Part shown: positions 41,458-48,737 of the stretch, one piece after another
Layout: every line of letters starts with the position of its first letter
Position numbering within the stretch: the first letter of the stretch is position 1
Position numbers and translations under genes: made by a program
Source of the DNA: SFEL01 sp045603585
GTDB taxonomy: Bacteria > Bacillota > Clostridia > Christensenellales > CAG-138
NCBI GenBank assembly: GCA_045603585.1
Contig: JAZUMK010000042.1
Location: 1 to 64,000, forward strand
DNA: 64,000 bases
Direction: 5' to 3'
Notes under the pieces: model-generated
What the model was told of the DNA's origin: nothing
Seen by the model: the letters and a program-made list of their open reading frames with translations, nothing else
The model's database searches: none

Positions 41458-42216
41458 ATGACAAACGAACAAATGGTCAAATGCATAAGAGACGGCGAAA
41501 GCCGTCTCTTAGAAAAGCTGATAGAACGTAATCAGGGCATGATACATAAAACCATAAAGAACTATATGGGGTACGTGGATATTGATAAGGCCGTTGACTA
41601 TGAGGACTTGTATCAAGCGGCGGTTCTTGGAATAATCGAAGCGGTTCCAGAGTGGGAAACAAGCCGGGGAATGTTTATGACACTTGCAACATTCTATATG
41701 CGTAGAAGTATTCGCCGAGTGTTGGGGATAGCTACATCAAAACGAACGGTGGATAGTATGCCCACAGTGTCCCTGTATGCGCCTATAAATGAATTAGATG
41801 ATATATCCCTGGTTGATACAATCGCGGATACCTCAGCTGTTGACCCGGTGGAAGAAGCTGAACTAAGCGACATGCGGCGCATTGTCCGTGAAGCAGTTGA
41901 ATCATTGCCAGAAAGTCAGTATATGGCCATACAACACTGGATTAACGGCGGCGATCCACTTGGAACGTCACGGGAGCAGCTTGCCGCAAAAAAATCCCTT
42001 AGGAAAAATAAGGCTTTAATCAAAATGTGGGAAATGTGTAAAAGTGTGCCATATCATCATATAGGGTATAAAACATATAAAACCACCTTTACAAGCACAG
42101 TTGAAGCGGCAGCGATATATCGTGAGGAATGGTGGGAGCGCATGAATGCCCTTATAGATGCGCCTGACGGCGATTTGGACGTTAAGGCGTACAAACTGTC
42201 AACCGTAGCAGGATAA
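41458..42216 (+). CDS. Sigma-70-like factor of the element
   Basis: 252 aa. Sigma region 2 is clear: YVDIDKAVDYEDLYQAAVLG, then EWETSRGMFMTLATFYMRRSIRRVL with the expected aromatic and basic residues. A region 4-like helix pair lies near 140-185 (AVESLPESQYMAIQHWINGGDP, then REQLAAKKSLRKNKALIKM). A unique basic C-terminal tail of about 60 residues follows. ATG 41458 has AAGGGG upstream. It is likely to direct transcription of late element or helper-phage genes. A phage positive-control factor is the nearest comparison. Confidence 0.85.
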   Translation: MTNEQMVKCIRDGESRLLEKLIERNQGMIHKTIKNYMGYVDIDKAVDYEDLYQAAVLGIIEAVPEWETSRGMFMTLATFYMRRSIRRVLGIATSKRTVDSMPTVSLYAPINELDDISLVDTIADTSAVDPVEEAELSDMRRIVREAVESLPESQYMAIQHWINGGDPLGTSREQLAAKKSLRKNKALIKMWEMCKSVPYHHIGYKTYKTTFTSTVEAAAIYREEWWERMNALIDAPDGDLDVKAYKLSTVAG

Positions 42217-42383
42217 CGCCTTATAGGGTGGTTGCAACATCGCAGAATTGCAAGCAAGAGGCAATATATGAGGCGTGTTGCTAAAGAAGAGGAAAATGGT
42301 ATTAGCGAAGATTTACGCAAATTACTGGGACATAGATTCAATCTCAATGGCAATGTGCTAATGACCGCTTTTATCTCAAAAAT

Positions 42384-42418
42384 AAAATCCACATATAATC
42401 CTGTGGATTTTATTTATT
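42384..42418. terminator. Bidirectional terminator between sigma-like gene and toxin gene
   Basis: AAAATCCACA and TGTGGATTTT form a 10-bp stem around TATAATCC, with U-runs on both strands. The 190 bases before it (42217-42383) hold no supported gene. Confidence 0.85.
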
Positions 42419-42739
42419 TGCTAATCTTGCGATTTCTAATTCTATGAACATGATATCTTGTTCTGCAAGCCTACCAATGGGAGCCTCTATATCAGAAGGT
42501 CTCAACCTTAATACTTTATCTAATCTAATATTGGAAGGATGCTTTAATCCTGCGTTTTGCCAGTGTTTAATAACATAACATGGATACCCCGGTTTGGGAG
42601 ATTGGCTGGTGGTATACAATGCAACTATATAAGCGTCTCCGCTGCTTGTTATGATGACAGGCCGAGTTTTGATTTCATCTGGATCATCCTCGAATGCAAC
42701 TTTGGCCCAATAGATATCCCACTTTCTTAATTTTTTCAT
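42410..42739 (-). CDS. PemK/MazF-like toxin
   Basis: 109 aa from ATG 42739, which overlaps the Panacea gene's TGA (ATGA). It has an SH3-like PemK/MazF pattern: RKWDIYWAKVAFEDDPDEIKTRPVIITSS at the N-terminus (two blocks), a central YIVALYTTSQSP and the end IRLDKVLRLRPSDIEAPIGRL. Such toxins are sequence-specific endoribonucleases that halt translation. No separate ribosome site is visible, so translation depends on the upstream antitoxin gene, as usual for TA pairs. Confidence 0.75.
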   Translation of the reverse strand: MKKLRKWDIYWAKVAFEDDPDEIKTRPVIITSSGDAYIVALYTTSQSPKPGYPCYVIKHWQNAGLKHPSNIRLDKVLRLRPSDIEAPIGRLAEQDIMFIELEIARLANK

Positions 42740-43281
42740 ACAGATTTTTCGTCGTTCCAATCACTAGGCAAGATATAAGTCCCTGCTTCGTTGTAATATC
42801 CAGCTTCTTGAATCGTCGAATCTATCCTAGGCAAATTGATAGATGGTTGTGTAGAAAAAAAGGCCCTTATATCGTCCTGGTTTATAATCCTATTGCTAGA
42901 ATTATATGCTTTATACCAAGGGCCACTGTCTACATGTGCTATATCTACTAACCCAGAAGTACTGAACTTGCGATAATGGGCCATTACCGCAGACAATAAT
43001 TCTCTTTCATCTTCAGAAAATATATCCAGACTAAAATCCGGAGAAACACATTCGATAGGATGCTTCCCAAACGATTTATACTGATGGTAGATGCTGGGGA
43101 CTACCGGACCATAATCCCATGCTTCTATCCGTTCCTGAAACAGGGGCTTGCCAAACAAAGCAAGACTCCATGCTTGCGCAAAGTACATCAACTTATTCAA
43201 TCGGAGGTTGGTCATATATTCTTCGTTTTCATCAAGTCCAAGTATTATAAAATAATTGGCAACTGCTTCTTCTTTATGCAC
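42736..43281 (-). CDS. Panacea-domain (DUF4065/SocA-like) antitoxin
   Basis: 181 aa from GTG 43281 (AAAGGAGG seven bases upstream; an ATG at 43302 would absorb that site). The DUF4065/Panacea core is plain: NLRLNKLMYFAQAWSLALFGKPLF, then ERIEAWDYGPVVPSIYHQYK, and DVDSGPW-like HVDSGPWYKAY further on. Panacea proteins neutralise many unrelated toxins. Here the partner is the PemK/MazF-like gene directly downstream with an ATGA overlap. The pair may stabilise the element or act against other phages. Confidence 0.88.
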   Translation of the reverse strand: MHKEEAVANYFIILGLDENEEYMTNLRLNKLMYFAQAWSLALFGKPLFQERIEAWDYGPVVPSIYHQYKSFGKHPIECVSPDFSLDIFSEDERELLSAVMAHYRKFSTSGLVDIAHVDSGPWYKAYNSSNRIINQDDIRAFFSTQPSINLPRIDSTIQEAGYYNEAGTYILPSDWNDEKSV

Positions 43282-43307
43282 AAAAAAACCTCCTTTCTTC
43301 ATTTTGT

Positions 43308-43336
43308 ATTATATGTTCTGGTTCTGCACAATGCAA
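43308..43336 (-). promoter_or_regulatory. Promoter of the toxin-antitoxin pair
   Basis: On the minus strand TTGCAT and TATAAT are separated by 17 bases, about 30 bases before the GTG start at 43281. The rest of the 386-base gap to 43668 holds a small GGCTC/GAGCC hairpin near 43423-43440 and the promoter at 43609, but no supported gene. Confidence 0.6.
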
Positions 43337-43608
43337 TAACCACTAAATAAAGTTTACAAAAATCTCTCCTAAATATCAATTTTTGCAGATTGAAATGGGT
43401 ACCTTACACTAGAATATAAAAGGCTCAAAGAACCGAGCCAACGCTTTCTAAAGAAGCTGAGAGCATTCCGCTTAAGATTTCCATTTTTTTAATTGTAATA
43501 TAGCTATATAACAAAACAAAGAAAACTCTACGGTGTTTTACAGTATACCTAGGCGTGTTTTGAATCAAAGGGGGGGTGTCACTTTTTGTTATATCCTTGT
43601 AATGACTA

Positions 43609-43637
43609 TTGACATGTAGCTAGCTACATGATAATAT
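43609..43637 (+). promoter_or_regulatory. Promoter with built-in palindromic operator before the RHH gene
   Basis: TTGACA and TAATAT are separated by 17 bases. The spacer is filled by the perfect 16-bp palindrome ATGTAGCTAGCTACAT (43614-43629). An imperfect second copy, ATGTAGTTAGCCACA, begins at 43636. This is the expected layout for autorepression by the downstream ribbon-helix-helix protein. Confidence 0.8.
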
Positions 43638-43667
43638 GTAGTTAGCCACAGCAAGGAGGTGTTAATA

Positions 43668-43841
43668 GTGGCAGAAAAAAGCAGAGCCGATTATTTTAGA
43701 GAACGTCGGAAGAACTTAAAACAAATTGTGTTTATGGTAGATCGCGATAAAGCTATGGAGCTTGATAAGAAGCTTCAGGAACGCGGAGAAACTCGAACAG
43801 CTTGGTTTAGGCGTAAAGTAGACGAAGAAATCGGTAAATAA
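43668..43841 (+). CDS. Ribbon-helix-helix (Arc-type) regulator
   Basis: 57 aa from GTG 43668 with AAGGAGG eight bases upstream; a GTG at 43659 is too close to that site. The strand-helix-helix pattern is QIVFMVDRDKAMELDKKLQE, then RGETRTAWFRRKVDEEI, as in Arc/CopG repressors that bind palindromic operators as dimers. The perfect palindrome inside its own promoter is the obvious target. Confidence 0.82.
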   Translation: MAEKSRADYFRERRKNLKQIVFMVDRDKAMELDKKLQERGETRTAWFRRKVDEEIGK

Positions 43842-43845
43842 AAAA

Positions 43846-43944
43846 GCGCCCTGTACTTCTTGGCGGATCGTCCAGAGCGCATAGGCACAACCACGCGGGA
43901 AAACCCGCAGAGGAGGTAAGTAAATTATAGCATGCTTACCTCCT
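43846..43944 (+). ncRNA. Candidate structured RNA / leader between RHH gene and tiny ORFs
   Basis: Three consecutive hairpins: GCGC-CTG with CAG-GCGC (43846-43880), GCGGG-AAAA-CCCGC (43895-43908), and AGGAGGTAAG with CTTACCTCCT (43911-43944, 14-base loop). The last traps a strong Shine-Dalgarno sequence in a 10-bp stem. It could regulate the ORFs at 43980-44402, act as an anti-SD element, or end the RHH transcript (no clear U-run). Confidence 0.5.
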
Positions 43945-43979
43945 ATAAGTCAAAGATACGGTTTAGGAGGTTTTTTATA

Positions 43980-44126
43980 ATGGATAGAAAAGCAATGGAT
44001 TCGACAGCAACAAGCCTGTTGTCTTTAACAGTAGATGAGCGAATAGCCCTTATCTTGTCGGCTTTGAATATGGAAGAAAAAAAGCAGCTCAATGAGTTTT
44101 TGAAGAAGATGGGAGGGCAGAGGTAA
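43980..44126 (+). CDS. Tiny element ORF (48 aa)
   Basis: 48 aa from ATG 43980 with TTTAGGAGG upstream; a longer frame from 43932 would include that site. The product is helical (TVDERIALILSALNMEEKKQLNEFL), ending basic. Overlaps the next ORF by one base (TAATG). No known family is recognised. Confidence 0.6.
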   Translation: MDRKAMDSTATSLLSLTVDERIALILSALNMEEKKQLNEFLKKMGGQR

Positions 44127-44263
44127 TGGATAGAAGCGGCAATGTGATTACCCGCGAACTTTTAGAACAATTTGATCTGGAAACCTTAATGGTTATTTCC
44201 GGGATTGTAGATGCAATGCTTAAAACACAAAAGGCAGAAAATAAAGCGCAGGGCAAGGCGTAA
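44126..44263 (+). CDS. Tiny element ORF (45 aa)
   Basis: 45 aa, coupled by TAATG to the previous ORF, with GGGAGGGCAGAGG upstream. The protein is predicted helical (TRELLEQFDLETLMVISGIV) with a Lys/Gln-rich tail. Function unknown. It is the second of three tiny ORFs ending the element. Confidence 0.55.
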   Translation: MDRSGNVITRELLEQFDLETLMVISGIVDAMLKTQKAENKAQGKA

Positions 44264-44273
44264 GGGGTAGAAC

Positions 44274-44402
44274 ATGGATAACGATATTATTCTTTTGATT
44301 GACTGGTTGAGAAAGAATGCGGATAACCCTGAAGCCATTAGAAGGTTTAAGGATGCGGTTGCAGCTGAGATGGATGGTGGTTTATCCTCACAGCGGAAAT
44401 AA
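44274..44402 (+). CDS. Tiny element ORF (42 aa)
   Basis: 42 aa from ATG 44274, AAGGGGTAGAAC upstream. Helical: IILLIDWLRKNADNPEAIRRF, then KDAVAAEMDGG. It is the last gene before the right arm sites. No family is recognised. Confidence 0.55.
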   Translation: MDNDIILLIDWLRKNADNPEAIRRFKDAVAAEMDGGLSSQRK

Positions 44403-44420
44403 AGCCAACAATACCCATGG

Positions 44421-44465
44421 TTTACTGCATTTTTACTGCATCAATACTGCAATCAAGCAGTAAAC
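44421..44465 (+). promoter_or_regulatory. Candidate integrase arm-type sites, right end
   Basis: TTTACTGCAT at 44421 and 44432, a variant ATACTGCAAT at 44444, and an inverted copy ending GCAGTAAAC at 44465. The first 23 bases equal 33661-33683. Confidence 0.65.
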
Positions 44466-44565
44466 TATGGATATTATTGTAAATAATAGACGTGGTGACG
44501 GAATAAAAAAGCAAGGCAATTAGGGAAAATGCCGTGATATTTAGATTTATTCCAATCATGGCACT

Positions 44566-44622
44566 TTCGGTTCATACCCGGAGTGTCATCCGTTCGAGTC
44601 GGATCGCCGCTACCAAACAAAA
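44566..44622 (+). repeat. attR: 57-bp direct repeat, right copy
   Basis: Exact copy of 33530-33586: the 3' 50 bases of tRNA-Met plus seven bases downstream. It marks the right boundary of the 11-kb element. Confidence 0.97.
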
Positions 44623-44648
44623 CAGCATCCTGATGGGTGCTGTTTTTG
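44621..44648 (+). terminator. Original tRNA-Met terminator, displaced by integration
   Basis: AACAGCATCC and GGGTGCTGTT pair around TGAT, followed by TTTTTGT. Before integration this hairpin would have directly followed the tRNA-Met gene. Confidence 0.85.
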
Positions 44649-44666
44649 TATTTTCACATATATAAT

Positions 44667-44696
44667 AACCTCCCGGATATTTCCCGGGAGGTTTTT
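44667..44696. terminator. Terminator after the CNNM/CorC gene
   Basis: AACCTCCCGG and CCGGGAGGTT form a 10-bp stem, with U-rich sequence on both strands. It directly follows the minus-strand gene ending at 44698. Confidence 0.8.
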
Positions 44697-44697
44697 G

Positions 44698-46032
44698 CTA
44701 TTCTTCCTCCTGCTGTCTGGGCAGAAGGGTTATTGTTGCGCTTTCTATCTGATAATCCTCCACCTGCACGATGTGTATATCCATGCCCTCTATGGTGAGG
44801 CGGATATCCTGGGCTCCGTTTGCGGGGATGCTGCCAAGGGCTTCAAATACAAGGCCGGTAAGGGTATTGTGGTCTTCGGATTCAAGCTCAATGCCTATGG
44901 CTTCCTGGATATCCTTAAGGGGAAGATTGCCGGACAGCTGCCATGTGTTTTCGCTTATCTTATGAATATGGGGATCGGGATTTTTTGCATCCTCAGGCTC
45001 GTCGTTCAGCTCGCCCACCAGCTCCTCCAGCAGGTCGTAAAGGGTGATGACGCCCACCATTCCGCCGTATTCGTCCATAACTACGGCCATGGAATTGCGG
45101 CTTTTCTGCATATTGCGGAAAAGCACGTCTGCCTTTACTGTTTCCAGCACGAAATATGCGGGCTGCAGGGCGTTTGCAAGGAGACTGCCGCGGCTCTTGT
45201 CCTCAAGGCGGAAGTAATCCTTTGCGTTGAGCAGGCCGATGATGTTATCCGGAGAGCCGTCGCATACGGGATAGCGGGTGTAGCGGTTTTCGTGTATGGT
45301 CTGCGCCCATACTTCGTCGCTGTCCTCCATCCAAAGCAGGGCGGTGTCCGTCCTGTGGGTGGCGATATCCCCAACCTCTATGTCGTCAAATTCGAATACG
45401 TTCTGTATAAATTCCTTTTCCTGATGGTCGATGGCGCCCTTTTCGCTGCCCGCATCCACCATCATGCGTATTTCCTCCTCGCTGACCTGATCGTCCGCTT
45501 CATTGGGGTCAATGCCGCAGAACCGCAGCACCAGGTTGGTGGAAAGGGACAAAAACCATACTATGGGCTTGAATACGGTGGATATGCCGCCAACAAGGCC
45601 GGATATGCCAAGGGCCAGCTGCTCGGATTTTTTCATGGCGATGCGCTTTGGCACAAGCTCGCCGAAAACCAGAGTAAAGTAGGAGAGAATGATGGTTATG
45701 AGTATTACCGCGGCGGTGTCAAGGGTGGCATAGGGAATATTTACCCCTTTGCTCAGTATCCAGTCCACCAGCGGCTCGGAGAAGTTATCTGCGGCAAAGG
45801 CGCTGCCAAGAAATCCCGAAAGGGTGATGGCGACCTGTATGGTGGCAAGGAATCTTGCAGGCTCAGAAGTAAGGCGGAACAGCCGCTTTGCTCGCTTGTC
45901 GCCCTGCTCGGCCATGCGTTCAAGCTTGGTTTCGTTTATGGAGAGCACCGCTATTTCTGCGCAGGCAAATATGGCATTCAGGGCTATGAGAACTACCTGC
46001 AGCAGAAGCAATAAACCTATGGAGTCGTCCAT
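44698..46032 (-). CDS. CNNM/CBS/CorC-domain membrane protein (HlyC/CorC family)
   Basis: 444 aa from ATG 46032 (AGAGGTC upstream). The N-terminal CNNM domain has about four transmembrane segments, with ALNAIFACAEIAVLSINETKLE and LVFGELVPKRIAM. A CBS pair (THRTDTALLW, then MVGVITLYDLLEELVGE) and a C-terminal CorC_HlyC domain (DHNTLTGLVFEALGSIP) follow. The family is linked to magnesium/cobalt efflux and divalent cation homeostasis. It has a perfect consensus promoter and a long leader upstream. Confidence 0.92.
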   Translation of the reverse strand: MDDSIGLLLLLQVVLIALNAIFACAEIAVLSINETKLERMAEQGDKRAKRLFRLTSEPARFLATIQVAITLSGFLGSAFAADNFSEPLVDWILSKGVNIPYATLDTAAVILITIILSYFTLVFGELVPKRIAMKKSEQLALGISGLVGGISTVFKPIVWFLSLSTNLVLRFCGIDPNEADDQVSEEEIRMMVDAGSEKGAIDHQEKEFIQNVFEFDDIEVGDIATHRTDTALLWMEDSDEVWAQTIHENRYTRYPVCDGSPDNIIGLLNAKDYFRLEDKSRGSLLANALQPAYFVLETVKADVLFRNMQKSRNSMAVVMDEYGGMVGVITLYDLLEELVGELNDEPEDAKNPDPHIHKISENTWQLSGNLPLKDIQEAIGIELESEDHNTLTGLVFEALGSIPANGAQDIRLTIEGMDIHIVQVEDYQIESATITLLPRQQEEE

Positions 46033-46242
46033 TGTCAAATGACCTCTTTCTTTATAAATAATGTGGAGTGATAATTTCCCAATAAAAACTGCAAAGCACA
46101 GCCTGTATATCGCCGGAGGGATATATAGACTATGCCTTATATGAACAAAGTATGGGTTTGTATGCTCAGCTTAGGATTAGCGTCGCTGTCGCTTTCGTCC
46201 ATTGGGGAATACTATCCTGCCTTTTTGATGCTATTGGCTGAT
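46033..46242 (-). other. About 200-base leader of the CNNM/CorC gene
   Basis: This stretch is transcribed from the promoter at 46243-46271 and precedes the start codon by about 200 bases without a supported ORF. No known riboswitch core could be recognised. It has no obvious intrinsic terminator, so any control would be at translation. Confidence 0.4.
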
Positions 46243-46271
46243 ATTATATGCTATGCATAGGGTAATGTCAA
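46243..46271 (-). promoter_or_regulatory. Consensus promoter of the CNNM/CorC gene
   Basis: On the minus strand TTGACA, 17 bases, TATAAT: a perfect match to the housekeeping consensus. Confidence 0.88.
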
Positions 46272-46283
46272 CGGCGAACGAAA

Positions 46284-46724
46284 TTATTCACAAACGAAGA
46301 AGGCGGCGGAGGCTGTGCAGTACAGCTGCTCAGTCTCTCTGTGGTGTATATCCATGGTGAGATGCAGCATCCTGCGGCCTTCATTTGAGAGGACGGCGCG
46401 AATGACTATGGGATCATCGGGGGATATGGCCTTGATATAGCTGAGGTTCAGGTTTGTGGTAACGCAGGCAGTGATGTCCATATATGCCCGGCACAAAAGC
46501 CCCGCGCAGGAATCCACCAGCCACGCCATTGCGCCGCCGTGGAGGGTGTTGTAAACGTTCAGCTCATCCGGGCAGATGGTATGGGTCAGCTGAAGCTCCC
46601 GCTTTTGTGCATCGCAGGAATAAAAGCTCAGCAGATGGGAGGGAAACTGAACGTAGCGGCTGTTGTATTTATCTATGCAGGCCATTGCCCGCCGGGCAAA
46701 TTCATCATTGGTGGGTCGTATCAT
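46284..46724 (-). CDS. Hotdog-fold thioesterase (PaaI-like)
   Basis: 146 aa from ATG 46724 with GGAG eight bases upstream; longer N-terminal extensions lack a ribosome site. The hotdog thioesterase signature is present: PDELNVYNTLHGGAMAWLVDS with catalytic-type HGG and Asp, and TTNLNLSYIKAISPDDPIVIRA. It hydrolyses acyl-CoA thioesters; the specific substrate is unknown. A single-gene unit, head to tail with the CNNM gene. Confidence 0.88.
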   Translation of the reverse strand: MIRPTNDEFARRAMACIDKYNSRYVQFPSHLLSFYSCDAQKRELQLTHTICPDELNVYNTLHGGAMAWLVDSCAGLLCRAYMDITACVTTNLNLSYIKAISPDDPIVIRAVLSNEGRRMLHLTMDIHHRETEQLYCTASAAFFVCE

Positions 46725-46893
46725 GTAAGCTGCTCCTATAGAATGATGTCCGGTAAAAGTATACCATCGCAAGCCCGCCCATTCAAGGCGGGGGAGAAGC
46801 AAAATGAAATATTGTGCGTCCAGTCCTGCAATGGGTATGAACACAGCTAATGAAAGCAAGGTTATATATTATATCTGCCAATAGTGCGCTGTA

Positions 46894-46922
46894 TTGATAA
46901 AAGTTTGATTATGTTGTATCAT
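46894..46922 (+). promoter_or_regulatory. Promoter of pckA
   Basis: TTGATA and TATCAT separated by 17 bases, about 100 bases before the start at 47030. The 305-base gap upstream of pckA otherwise holds only a CCCGCC/GGCGGG hairpin near 46775-46792. Confidence 0.6.
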
Positions 46923-47029
46923 AGGTGATAATTGGGGCAGAAGTTAGTTTTGCTGACAATACGCCCCCATCGCAAATTCATTTTCTAACATAATCAACAT
47001 TTATAAAAAAGAAAGAGGTTAAAGCAAAA

Positions 47030-48637
47030 ATGGCAAAAATCGACCTGAGCAAGTACGGTATTACCGGAACCACCGAGATCGTTCATAACCCTTCCTACGA
47101 AGTTCTTTTCAACGAGGAAACCAATCCTGCCCTGGAAGGTTTTGACAAGGGCCAGGTAAGCGAGCTGGGCGCCGTAAACGTAATGACCGGCATCTACACC
47201 GGCCGCTCCCCCAAAGATAAGTACATCGTAATGGATGAAAACTCCAGGGACACCATCTGGTGGACTTCCGACGAGTTCAAGAACGACAACAAGCCCATTT
47301 CCCAGGATACCTGGAAGGCCCTCAAGGAAATCGCGATCGACGAGCTGACCAACAAGAGGCTGTTCGTTGTTGACGCATTCTGCGGCGCAAACAAGGATAC
47401 CCGCATGGCTATCCGCTTCATCGTTGAGGTTGCATGGCAGGCTCACTTTGTAGAGAATATGTTCATCATGCCTACCGCCGAAGAGCTTGAAAACTTTGAG
47501 CCCGATTTCGTTATCTTCAACGCATCCAAGGCCAAGGTTGAAAACTACAAGGAGCTGGGCCTCAATTCCGAGACCGCCGTTGCCTTCAATATCACCAGCC
47601 GTGAGTCCGTTATCATCAACACTTGGTACGGCGGCGAGATGAAGAAGGGCATGTTCTCCATGATGAACTACTATCTGCCCCTCAAGGGCATTGCTTCCAT
47701 GCACTGTTCCGCCAATACCGACATGAACGGCGAAAACACCGCCCTGTTCTTCGGCCTTTCCGGCACCGGCAAGACCACCCTGTCCACCGACCCCAAGCGT
47801 CTGCTCATCGGCGATGACGAGCACGGCTGGGATGACAAGGGCGTGTTCAACTTTGAGGGCGGCTGCTATGCAAAGGTTATCAACCTGGATAAGGAATCCG
47901 AGCCCGATATCTACAACGCCATCAAGCGCAATGCTCTGCTGGAGAACGTAACTCTGGATGCAGAGGGCAAGATCGACTTTGCCGACAAGCGCGTAACCGA
48001 GAACACCCGCGTATCCTACCCCATCGACCACATCGAGAACATCGTACGCCCCGTTTCCGCCGCTCCCGCCGCAAAGAACGTTATCTTCCTGTCCGCTGAC
48101 GCTTTCGGCGTACTGCCCCCCGTTTCCGTACTGACCGACGATCAGGCTCAGTATTACTTCCTCTCCGGCTTCACTGCAAAGCTTGCAGGTACCGAGCGCG
48201 GCATTACTGAGCCCACCCCCACCTTCTCCGCTTGCTTCGGTCAGGCATTCCTTGAGCTGCATCCCACCAAGTACGCCGAGGAGCTGGTAAAGCGCATGGA
48301 ACAGAGCGGCGCAAAGGCATACCTTGTAAACACCGGCTGGAACGGCACCGGCAAGCGTATCTCCATTAAGGATACCCGCGGTATCATCGATGCCATCCTC
48401 AATGGCGACATCAACAACGCCGAAACCAAGACCATCCCCTACTTCAACCTTGCAGTTCCCACCTCTCTGCCCGGCGTGGACACCAACATTCTGGATCCCC
48501 GCAACACCTACGCAGACGTATCCGAGTGGGAGACCAAGGCAAAGGATCTGGCTTCCCGCTTTGCCAAGAACTTCGTAAAGTACACCGGCAATGACGCAGG
48601 CAAGGCTCTGATCCCCGCCGGCCCCAAGGCTGAGTAA
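47030..48637 (+). CDS. pckA: Phosphoenolpyruvate carboxykinase (ATP)
   Basis: 535 aa, the standard length of the ATP-type enzyme. Key motifs: FTGRSPKDKYIV-like TGRSPKDKYIVMDE near 66, the substrate site NTWYGGEMKKGMFSMMNY, the kinase loops GLSGTGKTTLSTDP (near 243-256) and LIGDDEHGWDDKGVFNFEGGCYAK in two blocks, and ENTRVSYPIDHIENIV. It interconverts oxaloacetate and PEP. In gut anaerobes it often runs in the carboxylating direction during fermentation; with fbp it also serves gluconeogenesis. Codon use is strongly biased, suggesting high expression. Confidence 0.98.
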   Translation: MAKIDLSKYGITGTTEIVHNPSYEVLFNEETNPALEGFDKGQVSELGAVNVMTGIYTGRSPKDKYIVMDENSRDTIWWTSDEFKNDNKPISQDTWKALKEIAIDELTNKRLFVVDAFCGANKDTRMAIRFIVEVAWQAHFVENMFIMPTAEELENFEPDFVIFNASKAKVENYKELGLNSETAVAFNITSRESVIINTWYGGEMKKGMFSMMNYYLPLKGIASMHCSANTDMNGENTALFFGLSGTGKTTLSTDPKRLLIGDDEHGWDDKGVFNFEGGCYAKVINLDKESEPDIYNAIKRNALLENVTLDAEGKIDFADKRVTENTRVSYPIDHIENIVRPVSAAPAAKNVIFLSADAFGVLPPVSVLTDDQAQYYFLSGFTAKLAGTERGITEPTPTFSACFGQAFLELHPTKYAEELVKRMEQSGAKAYLVNTGWNGTGKRISIKDTRGIIDAILNGDINNAETKTIPYFNLAVPTSLPGVDTNILDPRNTYADVSEWETKAKDLASRFAKNFVKYTGNDAGKALIPAGPKAE

Positions 48638-48658
48638 GCTTAAACAAAATCATACGAT

Positions 48659-48691
48659 CATACCCGGCGGAATACTCTGCCGGGTATTTTT
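48659..48691 (+). terminator. Intrinsic terminator after pckA
   Basis: TACCCGGC and GCCGGGTA form an 8-bp stem followed by TTTTTATT. Confidence 0.88.
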
Positions 48692-48737
48692 ATTCCGTAA
48701 AAAATGCGGGAAAAGGCCGTTTTTCATCATATTTGCC

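Noticed and set aside
42268..42447. Small plus-strand ORF after the sigma-like gene
   Set aside because: No ribosome site, and it reads through a strong bidirectional terminator (42384-42418).
33530..44622. Complete prophage
   Set aside because: No portal, capsid, tail, holin or endolysin gene exists on either strand between the att sites. A satellite or remnant is the better reading.
46033..46283. M-box or yybP-ykoY riboswitch before the CNNM/CorC gene
   Set aside because: The conserved cores could not be found in the leader on the minus strand. Reported only as an unexplained leader.
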